DNA of 64,000 bases from positions 186,001 through 250,000 of the forward strand of contig CAWCHZ010000002.1 in NCBI GenBank assembly GCA_963795555.1. The letters run 5' to 3'. The notes under the pieces were generated by a model. It worked only from the letters and a program-made list of their open reading frames with translations. It did no database searches and had not been told where the DNA came from. A program made the translations under genes and the position numbers. Shown piece after piece: positions 35,282-42,534 of the stretch; the first letter of the stretch is position 1; each line of letters begins with the position of its first letter. The stretch is from CAWCHZ01 sp963795555. GTDB taxonomy: Bacteria; Actinomycetota; Thermoleophilia; Solirubrobacterales; Solirubrobacteraceae.

Positions 35282-36616
35282 ATGTTCGACGCGCTGGCGG
35301 AGAAGCTCCAGGGCACGCTCCAAGATGTCCGCGCGCGCGGCAGCCTGCGCGAGCAGGACGTCGATGCGGCGATGCGCGACATCCGCCTCGCGCTGCTCGA
35401 GGCCGACGTCAACTTCCGCGTCGTGCGCTCGTTCACCAGCACCGTCAAGGAGCGCTGCCTGCAAGCCGAGGTCCTCGAGCACCTGAACCCCGGCCAGCAG
35501 GTCGTCAAGATCCTCGCCGAGGAGCTGGCGAGCCTGATGGGCGGTGCCGCGCGTGACATCGCGTTCTCGCCGCGTCCCCCCACCGTCGTGCTGATGGCCG
35601 GCCTGCAGGGCTCCGGCAAGACGACCGCGGTGGGCAAGCTCGCCCGCTATCTGCGCGAGCGCCGCTCGGCCTCGGTCGCCGTCGCGGCCTGCGACGTCCA
35701 GCGTCCGGCCGCCGTCGAGCAGCTGGTGAAGGTCGGCACGCAGGCGGGTGCGACGGTCTACGAGCAGGGCACCGAGCGCAGCCCAGTGGAGATTGCGCGC
35801 TGGGCGCGCGAGCAGGCCGAGCGCGATGGCAAGGATGTCCTGATCGTCGACACCAGCGGGCGCCTGCACGTCGATGAGGAGCTGATGACCGAGCTGGCCG
35901 AGATCAAGCGGACGGTCAAGCCACACGAGATCCTGCTGGTCGTCGACGCGATGACCGGCCAAGATGCCGTCGCGGTCGCCGAGGCCTTCGGCGAGCGCGT
36001 CGCCTTCGACGGCGTCGTGATCACAAAGCTCGATGGTGATGCGCGCGGCGGCGCCGCGCTGTCGGTCAAGGCGGTCACCGGCAAGCCGATCCTGTTCGCC
36101 TCCAACGGCGAGAAGCTCGACGCGTTCGACCGCTTCCACCCGGATCGCATGGCCCAGCGGATCCTCGGGATGGGCGATGTGCTCTCGCTGATCGAGCGCG
36201 CCGAGCGCGAGATCGACGAGCGCGAGGCGCGCGAGCTGGAGCGCAAGCTCAGGCGGGCGGAGTTCACGCTCGAGGACTTCCTCGGCCAGCTGCGCCAGAT
36301 CCGCCGGATGGGCCCGCTGACGTCGTTGCTGGGCATGATCCCCGGGCTCGCGGGCTCCAAGCTCGCCGGGCTGAAGGTCGACGAGCGCGAGCTCGATCGG
36401 ATCCAGGCGATCATCCTGTCGATGACGCCCGAGGAGCGCCGTCAGCCCGAGTTGATCAAGGGCTCGCGGCGGTTGCGGATCGCGCGTGGGTCCGGCACCA
36501 ACGTGTCGGCGGTGAGCCAGCTGATCAAGCAGTTCGCACAGGTCCGCAAGCTGATGAAGGGCGTGGGGCAGGGCCGGATGCCTGACCTCCAGGCGCTGCT
36601 TCGCAGCGCCCGCTAA
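35282..36616 (+). CDS. ffh: Signal recognition particle protein Ffh
   Basis: The GTPase subunit of SRP that binds signal peptides and 4.5S RNA. It has 444 residues from ATG 35282; an in-frame GTG lies one codon earlier. The G domain has GLQGSGKTTAVGKLA (near 107), DVQRPAAVEQL, DTSGRLHVD (commonly DTAGR) and TKLDGDARGGAALS; the M domain from about 300 has the Met-rich FTLEDFLGQLRQIRRMG and GMIPG. The SRP RNA gene is not in the window. Its TAA stop begins the rpsP -10 hexamer. Confidence 0.96.
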   Translation: MFDALAEKLQGTLQDVRARGSLREQDVDAAMRDIRLALLEADVNFRVVRSFTSTVKERCLQAEVLEHLNPGQQVVKILAEELASLMGGAARDIAFSPRPPTVVLMAGLQGSGKTTAVGKLARYLRERRSASVAVAACDVQRPAAVEQLVKVGTQAGATVYEQGTERSPVEIARWAREQAERDGKDVLIVDTSGRLHVDEELMTELAEIKRTVKPHEILLVVDAMTGQDAVAVAEAFGERVAFDGVVITKLDGDARGGAALSVKAVTGKPILFASNGEKLDAFDRFHPDRMAQRILGMGDVLSLIERAEREIDEREARELERKLRRAEFTLEDFLGQLRQIRRMGPLTSLLGMIPGLAGSKLAGLKVDERELDRIQAIILSMTPEERRQPELIKGSRRLRIARGSGTNVSAVSQLIKQFAQVRKLMKGVGQGRMPDLQALLRSAR

Positions 36617-36619
36617 CCT
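36614..36619 (+). promoter_or_regulatory. -10 hexamer for rpsP, overlapping the ffh stop codon
   Basis: TAACCT starts with the ffh TAA stop. It would give a leader of about 27 bases holding the ribosome-binding site GGAAGGA at 36641-36647. Confidence 0.45.
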
Positions 36620-36652
36620 GATCGCCTCGATCTCCGACCGGGAAGGATTGCG

Positions 36653-36904
36653 TTGGTACGACTGAGGCTCACGCGCGTGGGTGGCAGGAAGGATCCGATC
36701 TGGCGAGTTGTCGTCGCCGATCAGCGCGCGCCCCGCGACGGACGCGTCATCGAGACGGTCGGTCACTACAACGCCCAGACCGATCCTTCGACGATCGTGC
36801 TCGACGAGGAGCGCGTGCGGCTCTGGCTCGCGCGCGGCGCTCAGCCGAGCTCCACGGTGCGCAAGCTGCTGCGCACCCAGGGCATCGGCGCGAGCGGAGC
36901 CTGA
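36653..36904 (+). CDS. rpsP: 30S ribosomal protein bS16 (TTG start)
   Basis: An 83-residue protein, LVRLRLTRVGGRKDPIWRVVVAD-type start, typical of bS16, with APRDGRVIETVGHYN. The start is TTG 36653, with GGAAGGA five bases upstream; no ATG or GTG is available without losing the conserved first strand. It heads rpsP-khpA-rimM-trmD-rplS, a conserved order. Confidence 0.95.
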   Translation: MVRLRLTRVGGRKDPIWRVVVADQRAPRDGRVIETVGHYNAQTDPSTIVLDEERVRLWLARGAQPSSTVRKLLRTQGIGASGA

Positions 36905-36932
36905 CGGCGGCGACGGCTGTCGAGCGCCGGCG

Positions 36933-37166
36933 ATGGCGGAGCTGCTCGCATACCTCGTCCGGGCGCTGGTCGAGCATCCCGAGCAGGTCCGCGTGGAGCA
37001 GCTCGAGGAGCCCGACGGCACGGTGGTCCTGGAGCTTGGAGTCGCCGATGAGGACTACGGGCGCCTCATCGGCCGCGGTGGGCGCACGGTCAGGGCGCTG
37101 CGGACGATCATCAAGGCCGTTGGCGCCCACGAGCAGCGCCGCGTGCTGCTCGACGTCATCGACTGA
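36933..37166 (+). CDS. khpA: KH-domain RNA-binding protein KhpA
   Basis: A 77-residue single KH domain with GRLIGRGGRTVRALRTIIKA, the GxxG RNA-binding loop being GRGG. The family (YlqC/KhpA) forms a complex with KhpB/Jag and affects cell division. It stands between rpsP and rimM as in most Gram-positive bacteria. Confidence 0.93.
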   Translation: MAELLAYLVRALVEHPEQVRVEQLEEPDGTVVLELGVADEDYGRLIGRGGRTVRALRTIIKAVGAHEQRRVLLDVID

Positions 37167-37176
37167 CGCCGTGGCG

Positions 37177-37677
37177 ATGGGCGCTGCCCCGGGTGATCGC
37201 CTCATCACCGCGGGACGCGTGGGACGGCCCCACGGCCTCGACGGCTCCTTCCACGTGCGTGAGGCGCGTGCCGAGCTGCTCGCGGTCGGCACGCCGGTCA
37301 CGGTCGCCGGCCTGGTGCGGCGAATAGTCCGGCGGGCTGGGACCGCCGAGCGCCCGATCGTCCGGCTGGACGGCTGCGTCGATCGCGACAGCGCCCGTGC
37401 GCTGAGCGGCAGCGAGCTGCTGGTCACGACGCGCGACGCGCCGGCGCTCGGCCCGGACGAGTGGTGGGCGCACGAGCTGGAGGGTTGCGCCGTGAGAGCC
37501 GGGGTGCGTGAGCTCGGGCGGGTCGAGCGTCTGATCGCGCTGCCCTCCTGCGAGGCGCTCGAGGTCCGCGACGAACGTGGCCAGACCCTGCTCGTGCCAC
37601 TCGTGCGCGACGCGATCCTCGCCGTCGACGTGGCCGCCCGGACGATCGAGGTCGACGATCGCTTCCTCGGGGTCTGA
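37177..37677 (+). CDS. rimM: Ribosome maturation factor RimM
   Basis: Assists 30S head maturation by binding uS19. It has 166 residues from ATG 37177; GTG 37171 is an alternative. It has ITAGRVGRPHGLDGSFHV, the RimM-domain start; the PRC-barrel half follows from about residue 90 with WWAHELEGCAV and LLVPLVRDAILAVDVAARTIEVD. Its last codons and stop are duplicated downstream. Confidence 0.93.
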   Translation: MGAAPGDRLITAGRVGRPHGLDGSFHVREARAELLAVGTPVTVAGLVRRIVRRAGTAERPIVRLDGCVDRDSARALSGSELLVTTRDAPALGPDEWWAHELEGCAVRAGVRELGRVERLIALPSCEALEVRDERGQTLLVPLVRDAILAVDVAARTIEVDDRFLGV

Positions 37678-37725
37678 AATGCGGATCGAGCCCCACGATC
37701 GCCTCGGGGTCTGAATGCGGATCGA
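37655..37725 (+). repeat. Imperfect tandem duplication at the rimM/trmD junction
   Basis: 37655-37689 and 37695-37725 are copies that differ by small deletions (a 3-base and a 1-base loss). Each holds a CTCGGGGTCTGA stop region and an ATGCGGATCGA start region. Confidence 0.9.
37679..37714 (+). other. 11-codon mini-ORF abutting trmD, created by the junction duplication
   Basis: ATG at 37679 reads MRIEPHDRLGV and stops at 37712-37714; the trmD ATG follows at once. The peptide begins like TrmD (MRI) and ends like RimM (DR-LGV). It may couple or impede trmD translation, or be a neutral relic. Confidence 0.5.
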
Positions 37726-38440
37726 CGTCTTCACGCTGTTTCCGGAGTGGTTCTCGTGGTTCGAGAGCCAGCGCCATGTCATCAACGCGCTGGCGCTCGG
37801 GCACGAGCTGCGCTACGCGAGCTACCGCGCCCACACGCCGCTGAGCGGCGGCCGGGTCGACGATGCGCCCTTTGGCGGGGGGGCGGGCATGGTGCTGCGT
37901 GTGGATGTCGTCGACGCGGCGTTGCAGAGCCACTATCAACGCGACTCGCTCGAGCTGCGCCGGCGGCGCCGGATCATCGCGCTGACGCCAGCGGGGCGCC
38001 TGCTCGATGACGAGCTCGTCGCTGAGCTTGCGCGCGAGCCGGAGCTCACGCTCCTGTGCGCACGCTATGAGGGCTTCGACGAACGGATCGTCGAGCAGCT
38101 GGCGACCGACTCGGTCTCGATCGGCCGCTATGTCCTGGCCGGCGGCGAGCTCGCGGCGATGGTGCTCTGCGACGCGATCCTGCGCAAGCTCCCCGGCGTG
38201 CTGGGCCACGAGGACTCGGCGCTGGAGGAGTCCTTCAGCCCAGCGCTCCAGGGCGGCCCCGAGTATCCGCACTACACCCGCCCGGCGGAGTACCGCGGCT
38301 GGCGCGTGCCCGAGGTTCTGCTGTCTGGCCATCACGCTCAGATCCGCGCCTGGCGACTGGCGGAGAGCCAGCGGCGAGCCGAGGCGGCGGCAGGGGCGGG
38401 GGGCTCTACATCGCCCGCCGAGCGACGTCCGCTACCATAG
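37715..38440 (+). CDS. trmD: tRNA (guanine(37)-N(1))-methyltransferase
   Basis: Makes m1G37 in tRNAs using a knotted SPOUT fold. It has 241 residues. MRIDVFTLFPEWF, DDAPFGGGAGMVLR, CARYEGFDERI with the catalytic-region Arg/Tyr, and SIGRYVLAGGELAAMV are family motifs; YTRPAEYRGWRVPEVLLSGHH is the C-terminal block. Its TAG stop overlaps the last base of TACCAT, the rplS -10 hexamer. Confidence 0.95.
   Translation: MRIDVFTLFPEWFSWFESQRHVINALALGHELRYASYRAHTPLSGGRVDDAPFGGGAGMVLRVDVVDAALQSHYQRDSLELRRRRRIIALTPAGRLLDDELVAELAREPELTLLCARYEGFDERIVEQLATDSVSIGRYVLAGGELAAMVLCDAILRKLPGVLGHEDSALEESFSPALQGGPEYPHYTRPAEYRGWRVPEVLLSGHHAQIRAWRLAESQRRAEAAAGAGGSTSPAERRPLP
38433..38438 (+). promoter_or_regulatory. 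-10 hexamer for rplS
   Basis: TACCAT lies 41 bases before the rplS ATG, giving a leader of about 34 bases, which contains a short GTG-started frame ending in ATGA at the rplS start. Confidence 0.35.
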
Positions 38441-38459
38441 GCCGCCCGCCGGCACCTCG

Positions 38460-38483
38460 GTGTTGGTGCCCTCAGAGCCATGA
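38460..38483 (+). other. Possible 7-codon leader frame overlapping the rplS start
   Basis: GTG 38460 reads VLVPSEP and stops with TGA 38481-38483, which overlaps the rplS ATG. The frame is open far upstream, so it may be chance. Confidence 0.25.
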
Positions 38484-39028
38484 GCAGCGTCATCGAAAGC
38501 CTCGAGCGCGCGCAGCTGCGCCGCGTGCCGCCATTTGCCGCGGGCGACCGCCTGCGCGTCCACTTCCAGGTCGTGGAGGGCACCCGCCGGCGCACGCAGG
38601 TCTTCGAGGGGGTCGTGATCAGGCGCCAGGGCCACGGCGTGCGCGAGACATTCACCGTGCGCAAGCAATCCTTCGGGGTCGGCGTCGAGCGCACCTTCCC
38701 GCTGCATTCGCCGAAGATCGAGCGGATCGAGATTGCCGCCCGCGGCGATGTGCGCCGGGCGAAGCTGTACTACCTGCGCGGACGCGTCGGCAAGCGTGCG
38801 CGCGTACGCGAGCGACGCTCGACCGGTCCCGAGCCGGTGGTCGAGCCCGGTCTGCTGCACGAGGTGCCGGCCGATGCCGACATCGCCGCTGCCGAAGCGC
38901 CCGAGGTCCTGGAGTCGGTCGAGCCTCAGGCGGCGGATACTGAGGCTCAGGCGGCGGATACTGAGGCCCAGGCGACGGACACCCAGGCTCAGGCGGCGGC
39001 CGAGTCGGCCGACACGACGGGCGAGTGA
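38480..39028 (+). CDS. rplS: 50S ribosomal protein bL19 with extended C-terminal tail
   Basis: The first 118 residues are a complete bL19: LRRVPPFAAGDRLRVHFQV, RTQVFEGVVI, FTVRKQSFGVGVERTFPLHSP, and KLYYLRGRVGKRARVRER. The remaining 64 residues are an acidic Ala/Glu/Gln/Thr tail made of 21-base tandem repeats (AQAADTE-type), absent from ordinary bL19. The ribosome surface position of bL19 would leave this tail exposed. The stop overlaps the lepB GTG. Confidence 0.95.
   Translation: MSSVIESLERAQLRRVPPFAAGDRLRVHFQVVEGTRRRTQVFEGVVIRRQGHGVRETFTVRKQSFGVGVERTFPLHSPKIERIEIAARGDVRRAKLYYLRGRVGKRARVRERRSTGPEPVVEPGLLHEVPADADIAAAEAPEVLESVEPQAADTEAQAADTEAQATDTQAQAAAESADTTGE
38928..38998 (+). repeat. 21-base tandem repeats in the rplS tail
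   Basis: Three to four copies of a 21-base unit containing CAGGCGGCGGATACTGAGGC, in frame; the last copies are diverged. Confidence 0.85.
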
Positions 39029-39636
39029 GGCTCCTCAGACGGAAGTCGACCGGCAGCTCGTTGCTCGAGCTGATCGTCATCGTCGGCGTCGCGCTGCTCC
39101 TCGCGCTCGGCATCCAGGCCTTCCTGGTCAAGCCCTATCGCATCCCCAGCGAGTCGATGGAGCCCACGCTGACGATTGGACAGCGCGTGCTGGTCGATCG
39201 CATCGGCGAGCGCTTCGGCAGTCCTGGCGTCGGCGACATCGTCGTCTTCCACCCGCCGGAAGGCGCGGTGCGCGGACCCGCTTGCGGCGTGCCGGTGTCG
39301 GCCGGTGAGCTGTGTCCACGGGCAACGTCCCAGGAGGCGAGCGTCAACTTCATCAAGCGCATCGTCGCCGGACCGGGGGACACGATCGCGGTCATCGCCG
39401 GTCATGTGATGCGCAACGGCCGGATGATCAACGAGCCCTACATCAGGCCTTGCAGCAACTTTCAGGACTGCACCTACCGCCATCCGATCAAGGTGCCAGC
39501 TGGCACCTACTTCATGATGGGCGACAACCGCGGATTCTCCGACGACTCGCGGTTCTGGGGCCCGGTCCCGAAGCAGTGGATCATCGGCGCGGCGTTCGCG
39601 ACCTACTGGCCGCCGGACCGCATCGGGCTGCTCTAA
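39025..39636 (+). CDS. lepB: Signal peptidase I
   Basis: Cleaves signal peptides on the outer face of the membrane. It has 203 residues. One N-terminal membrane helix (LLELIVIVGVALLLALGIQAFLV) precedes the catalytic Ser in IPSESMEPTL; the catalytic Lys lies in NFIKRIVAGPGD, and MGDNRGFSDDSRFWGPV is box E. Two or more cysteines (CGVPVSAGELC, CSNFQDC) may form disulfides. GTG 39025 overlaps the rplS stop. Confidence 0.95.
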   Translation: MRLLRRKSTGSSLLELIVIVGVALLLALGIQAFLVKPYRIPSESMEPTLTIGQRVLVDRIGERFGSPGVGDIVVFHPPEGAVRGPACGVPVSAGELCPRATSQEASVNFIKRIVAGPGDTIAVIAGHVMRNGRMINEPYIRPCSNFQDCTYRHPIKVPAGTYFMMGDNRGFSDDSRFWGPVPKQWIIGAAFATYWPPDRIGLL

Positions 39637-39661
39637 CTGGCCTTCCGCCCGCCCGGTGGTG

Positions 39662-39667
39662 CATCAT
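39662..39667 (+). promoter_or_regulatory. -10 hexamer for rnhB
   Basis: CATCAT, a weak match, ends 8 bases before GTG 39676. Confidence 0.3.
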
Positions 39668-39675
39668 GGGCGCAC

Positions 39676-40332
39676 GTGCCCGTGACCCCGGCCAAGCGGC
39701 GCGCCACCCGGCGCCTGGTGAGCTTCGATCGCTCGCTTGGGACACGCTTCGTCGCCGGGGCCGATGAGGCGGGGCGCGGCAGCCTGGCCGGCCCGCTGGT
39801 GGCGGCGGCGGTCCTGATCGACTACGAGCGGCTGGGGCCGCGCGAGGTCCGCATGCTGGGTGGGCTCGACGACTCCAAGCGCCAGACGCCCGCGGCACGC
39901 GAGGCGCTCTATCCGCTCGTCATGCGGCTGGCGGCGCGCGTCGCGGTGGTGTCACGGTGCGCGACCGGGATCGATCGCCGCGGGCTCCACGTCACCAACC
40001 TGGCCGCCCTGCGCGACGCGCTCGCGCGCGTCGCCTGCACGGGGTGCATGTGCCTCACCGACGGCTTCCCGATCGGCAAGCTGGATCACCCGCAACGCGC
40101 GATCGTCGATGGTGACGCGACCAGCGCGGCGATCGCGGCCGCATCGATCATCGCCAAGGTCACGCGCGACCGCTACATGCAGCGCGCCGACAGCCACTAC
40201 CCGGGCTGGGACTTCGCCTCCCACGTGGGCTATGGCACCCCGGAGCATCGCGCGGCGATCAGGCGGCTTGGGATCACGCCGCTGCATCGCCTGTCGTTCC
40301 AGTCAAACGCCTACCAGCAGCTGGCGCTCTAG
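39676..40332 (+). CDS. rnhB: Ribonuclease HII
   Basis: Removes ribonucleotides from DNA. It has 218 residues. The catalytic acids are in AGADEAGRGSLAGP (Asp, Glu) and in AIVDGDATSAAIAAASIIAKVTRD; GYGTPEH is conserved near the end. GTG 39676 is preceded by CATCAT. It follows lepB as in many Gram-positive and actinobacterial genomes and faces yraN across a long inverted repeat. Confidence 0.95.
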   Translation: MPVTPAKRRATRRLVSFDRSLGTRFVAGADEAGRGSLAGPLVAAAVLIDYERLGPREVRMLGGLDDSKRQTPAAREALYPLVMRLAARVAVVSRCATGIDRRGLHVTNLAALRDALARVACTGCMCLTDGFPIGKLDHPQRAIVDGDATSAAIAAASIIAKVTRDRYMQRADSHYPGWDFASHVGYGTPEHRAAIRRLGITPLHRLSFQSNAYQQLAL

Positions 40333-40367
40333 CGGCGGTTCGCGCGTTGGCGTTGCGTGATCGGCGC

Positions 40368-40430
40368 TGAGGGCGCGATCGCGGCGCCGCGCGCACAGTC
40401 AGAAGGCGCCGCGTGCCGGGCGCGCCCTCA
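40368..40430. terminator. Long nested inverted repeat between convergent rnhB and yraN
   Basis: TGAGGGCGCG at 40368-40377 pairs perfectly with CGCGCCCTCA at 40421-40430; inside, GCGGCGCC at 40381-40388 pairs with GGCGCCGC at 40405-40412. It lies between two convergent genes and includes the yraN stop, so it is probably a bidirectional terminator. Confidence 0.6.
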
Positions 40431-40838
40431 GAAGGCGTTCTCGAGGTGCTCGAGCGCGATCAAGCGGCCGGCGCGATCCACCGTCACGCCGATCGCGTCG
40501 AAGCGCAGCTCGCGCGTCAGCGGGCGCTTGCGTCGCTCGTTCAACCAACGCCGTGCGATGCTGCGGACCTGACGGCGCTTGCGCGGCCCGATTGCCTCTA
40601 GCGCGGCGCTGGCATCCGCCGGTGCGCCGCCGCTGAACTGGCGGGTCTTGACCTCACAGAAGACCAGCACGTCGTCGCCGCGCACGATCAGATCCAGCTC
40701 GCCCCAGCGGCTGCGATAGTTGCGCTCGACGAGCGCAAATCCGCGTCGCTGCAGGTGCTCGAGGGCCAGCTGCTCCCCGAGCAGCCCCAGATCCTGGCGC
40801 GAGGCGGGGGGTGAAGCTGGCGGGGTGACGCCACCCAT
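40428..40838 (-). CDS. yraN: YraN/UPF0102 family endonuclease-like protein
   Basis: A 136-residue protein with the UPF0102 pattern: LGLLGEQLALEHLQRRGFALVERNYRSRWGELDLIVRGDDVLVFCEVKTR. The GELD and EVK residues are the PD-(D/E)XK-type metal site, though the biochemical role is unsettled. ATG 40838 is chosen because upstream sequence lacks family similarity. The rnhB-yraN-comM-dprA order is conserved; here yraN is inverted. Confidence 0.9.
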   Translation of the reverse strand: MGGVTPPASPPASRQDLGLLGEQLALEHLQRRGFALVERNYRSRWGELDLIVRGDDVLVFCEVKTRQFSGGAPADASAALEAIGPRKRRQVRSIARRWLNERRKRPLTRELRFDAIGVTVDRAGRLIALEHLENAF

Positions 40839-40957
40839 GGGGTATGTCTCGGCGCCAACCTGCACTGCTCCCAACACGATTGCGACGAATCTCTGCCGTG
40901 GCAGTGAAAGCTGAGGCACCCGCCGAGCAGGTGCGCATGGTGGCTGCCGGTCGGTGC

Positions 40958-40963
40958 AGAATA
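40958..40963 (-). promoter_or_regulatory. Possible -10 hexamer for yraN
   Basis: TATTCT on the minus strand would give a leader of about 110 bases before ATG 40838. The 40839-41013 gap holds this and the comM promoter; nothing else was recognised in it. Confidence 0.3.
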
Positions 40964-41000
40964 GACGCCAACAGCGTCCCCGCGTTGGCAGTTTGGTCCC

Positions 41001-41006
41001 TACGGT
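41001..41006 (+). promoter_or_regulatory. -10 hexamer for comM
   Basis: TACGGT ends exactly 7 bases before the comM ATG at 41014, which fixes this start. Confidence 0.55.
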
Positions 41007-41013
41007 CCGAGCG

Positions 41014-42534
41014 ATGTTCGCGCGCATCGCCACGTTTGCGATCGACGGCCTGGAGCCCTATCCAGTGCACGTCGAGATCGACGTGCGCGGCGGGCTGCCG
41101 AGCTTCGTGATCGTCGGTCTCGGCGACACCGCGGTGCGCGAGGCGCGCGAGCGGGTGCGCGCAGCGATCCTCAACTCCGGCTTTCAGTTCCCGGCGCGGC
41201 GGATCACCGCCAACCTCGCGCCGGCGAGCATCCGCAAGGCGGGCCCGGGCTTCGATCTGGCGCTCGCCGTTGGGGTGCTGGTCGCCAGCGATCAGGCCCG
41301 TGCCGAGACCCTGCACGGGTTGGCGCTGTTTGGTGAGCTGTCACTCGACGGCCACGTGCGGGGCTGCCGCGGCACGCTTGCCGTCGCCGAGGGTGCCCGC
41401 CGGGCGGCAATCCCACGGCTGCTCGTGGCACCCGAGCGCACGCGCGAGGCGGCGCTCGTCGAGGGCTTGGAGGTGGTCGCGGTCGACAGCCTGCGTGCGG
41501 TCGTCGACGTCCTGCGCGGTGGCCGCCCGGCCAGCACCCCCACGCAGCCGGCGAGCCGCGTCGACGGGGGCGCGGGACCACAGCTCGACGACGTGCGCGG
41601 CCACGCTGGACCGGTGCAGGCGCTCGCGATCGCCGCGGCCGGCGGCCACAACCTGCTCCTCGAGGGGCCGCCGGGCACCGGCAAGACGATGCTCGCGAGC
41701 CGCCTGCCGTCGATCCTGCCGCCACTCGAGCCCGACGAGGCGCTCGAGGTGACCCGCATCCAGTCGGTGCTCGGCCTGCACGATGGCGCTGGGCTCGTGC
41801 AGCGGCGCCCGTTTCGCGCGCCGCATCACTCGATCTCGCCGCAGGGGCTCGTCGGCGGCGGATCGCTGCCCGCGCCAGGCGAGGTCAGTCGTGCCCACCA
41901 CGGCGTGCTCTTCCTCGACGAGCTCTCGGAGTTCTCCCGCGCGGCGCTGGAGGCGCTGCGCCAACCGATCGAGGACGGGCGCGTGGTCATCGTCCGCGGA
42001 CAGCGCGTCGCCGTCTTCCCGGCTCGCTTCATGCTGGTGGCCTCCACCAATCCCTGTCCCTGCGGCTACGCCGGTGCCAGCGAGCGCGAGTGCGCCTGCA
42101 CCGAGGCCGAGCTGGCCCGGCACCGGCGGCGCCTGAGCGGACCGCTGCTCGATCGCATCGACATCCTCGTGGATGTCCAGCGGCCCTCGGCCGAGCAGCT
42201 CGCGGGGGCTGGGGCGCACTGCGCAAGTGAGCTGCGGATGGCCGTGCTGGCGGCTCGCCAGCGCCAACGCGAGCGTCTGGCGCCCGTTGGCCTGACCTGC
42301 AACGCGCAGCTGGATGCGCGCCTGGTGCGGGAGCACGCCGCCCCAAGCCCAGCTGCCGCGCGGCTGCTGGCACTGGCCTACGAACGCGGTCGGCTGAGCG
42401 CGCGCGGCCACCTGCGCGTGCTGCGCGTCGCCCGCACGATCGCCGACCTCGACCACCGCGAGCGCGTCGACCGCGAGCATGTGATGAGCGCGCTGGCGCT
42501 GCGCGGCTACGGCAGCCGCGCGGAGGCGGCGTGA
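41014..42534 (+). CDS. comM: ComM/YifB-like AAA+ ATPase (Mg-chelatase family)
   Basis: A 506-residue protein. The N-terminal Lon-like S5 domain starts MFARIATFAIDGLEPYPVHVEIDVRGGLPSFVIVG in family style. Walker A GPPGTGKTM is followed by RPFRAPHHSIS, HHGVLFLDELSEF and the STNPCPCGYAG stretch with zinc-like cysteines; the C-terminal domain contains RVARTIADL. ComM is a hexameric branch-migration helicase in natural transformation, fitting the next gene dprA. Confidence 0.93.
   Translation: MFARIATFAIDGLEPYPVHVEIDVRGGLPSFVIVGLGDTAVREARERVRAAILNSGFQFPARRITANLAPASIRKAGPGFDLALAVGVLVASDQARAETLHGLALFGELSLDGHVRGCRGTLAVAEGARRAAIPRLLVAPERTREAALVEGLEVVAVDSLRAVVDVLRGGRPASTPTQPASRVDGGAGPQLDDVRGHAGPVQALAIAAAGGHNLLLEGPPGTGKTMLASRLPSILPPLEPDEALEVTRIQSVLGLHDGAGLVQRRPFRAPHHSISPQGLVGGGSLPAPGEVSRAHHGVLFLDELSEFSRAALEALRQPIEDGRVVIVRGQRVAVFPARFMLVASTNPCPCGYAGASERECACTEAELARHRRRLSGPLLDRIDILVDVQRPSAEQLAGAGAHCASELRMAVLAARQRQRERLAPVGLTCNAQLDARLVREHAAPSPAAARLLALAYERGRLSARGHLRVLRVARTIADLDHRERVDREHVMSALALRGYGSRAEAA

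Noticed and set aside
40839..41013. N-terminal extension of yraN or comM, or a small gene, in the 175-base gap
   Set aside because: The extra frames lack family similarity, and the comM -10 spacing fixes its start at 41014.
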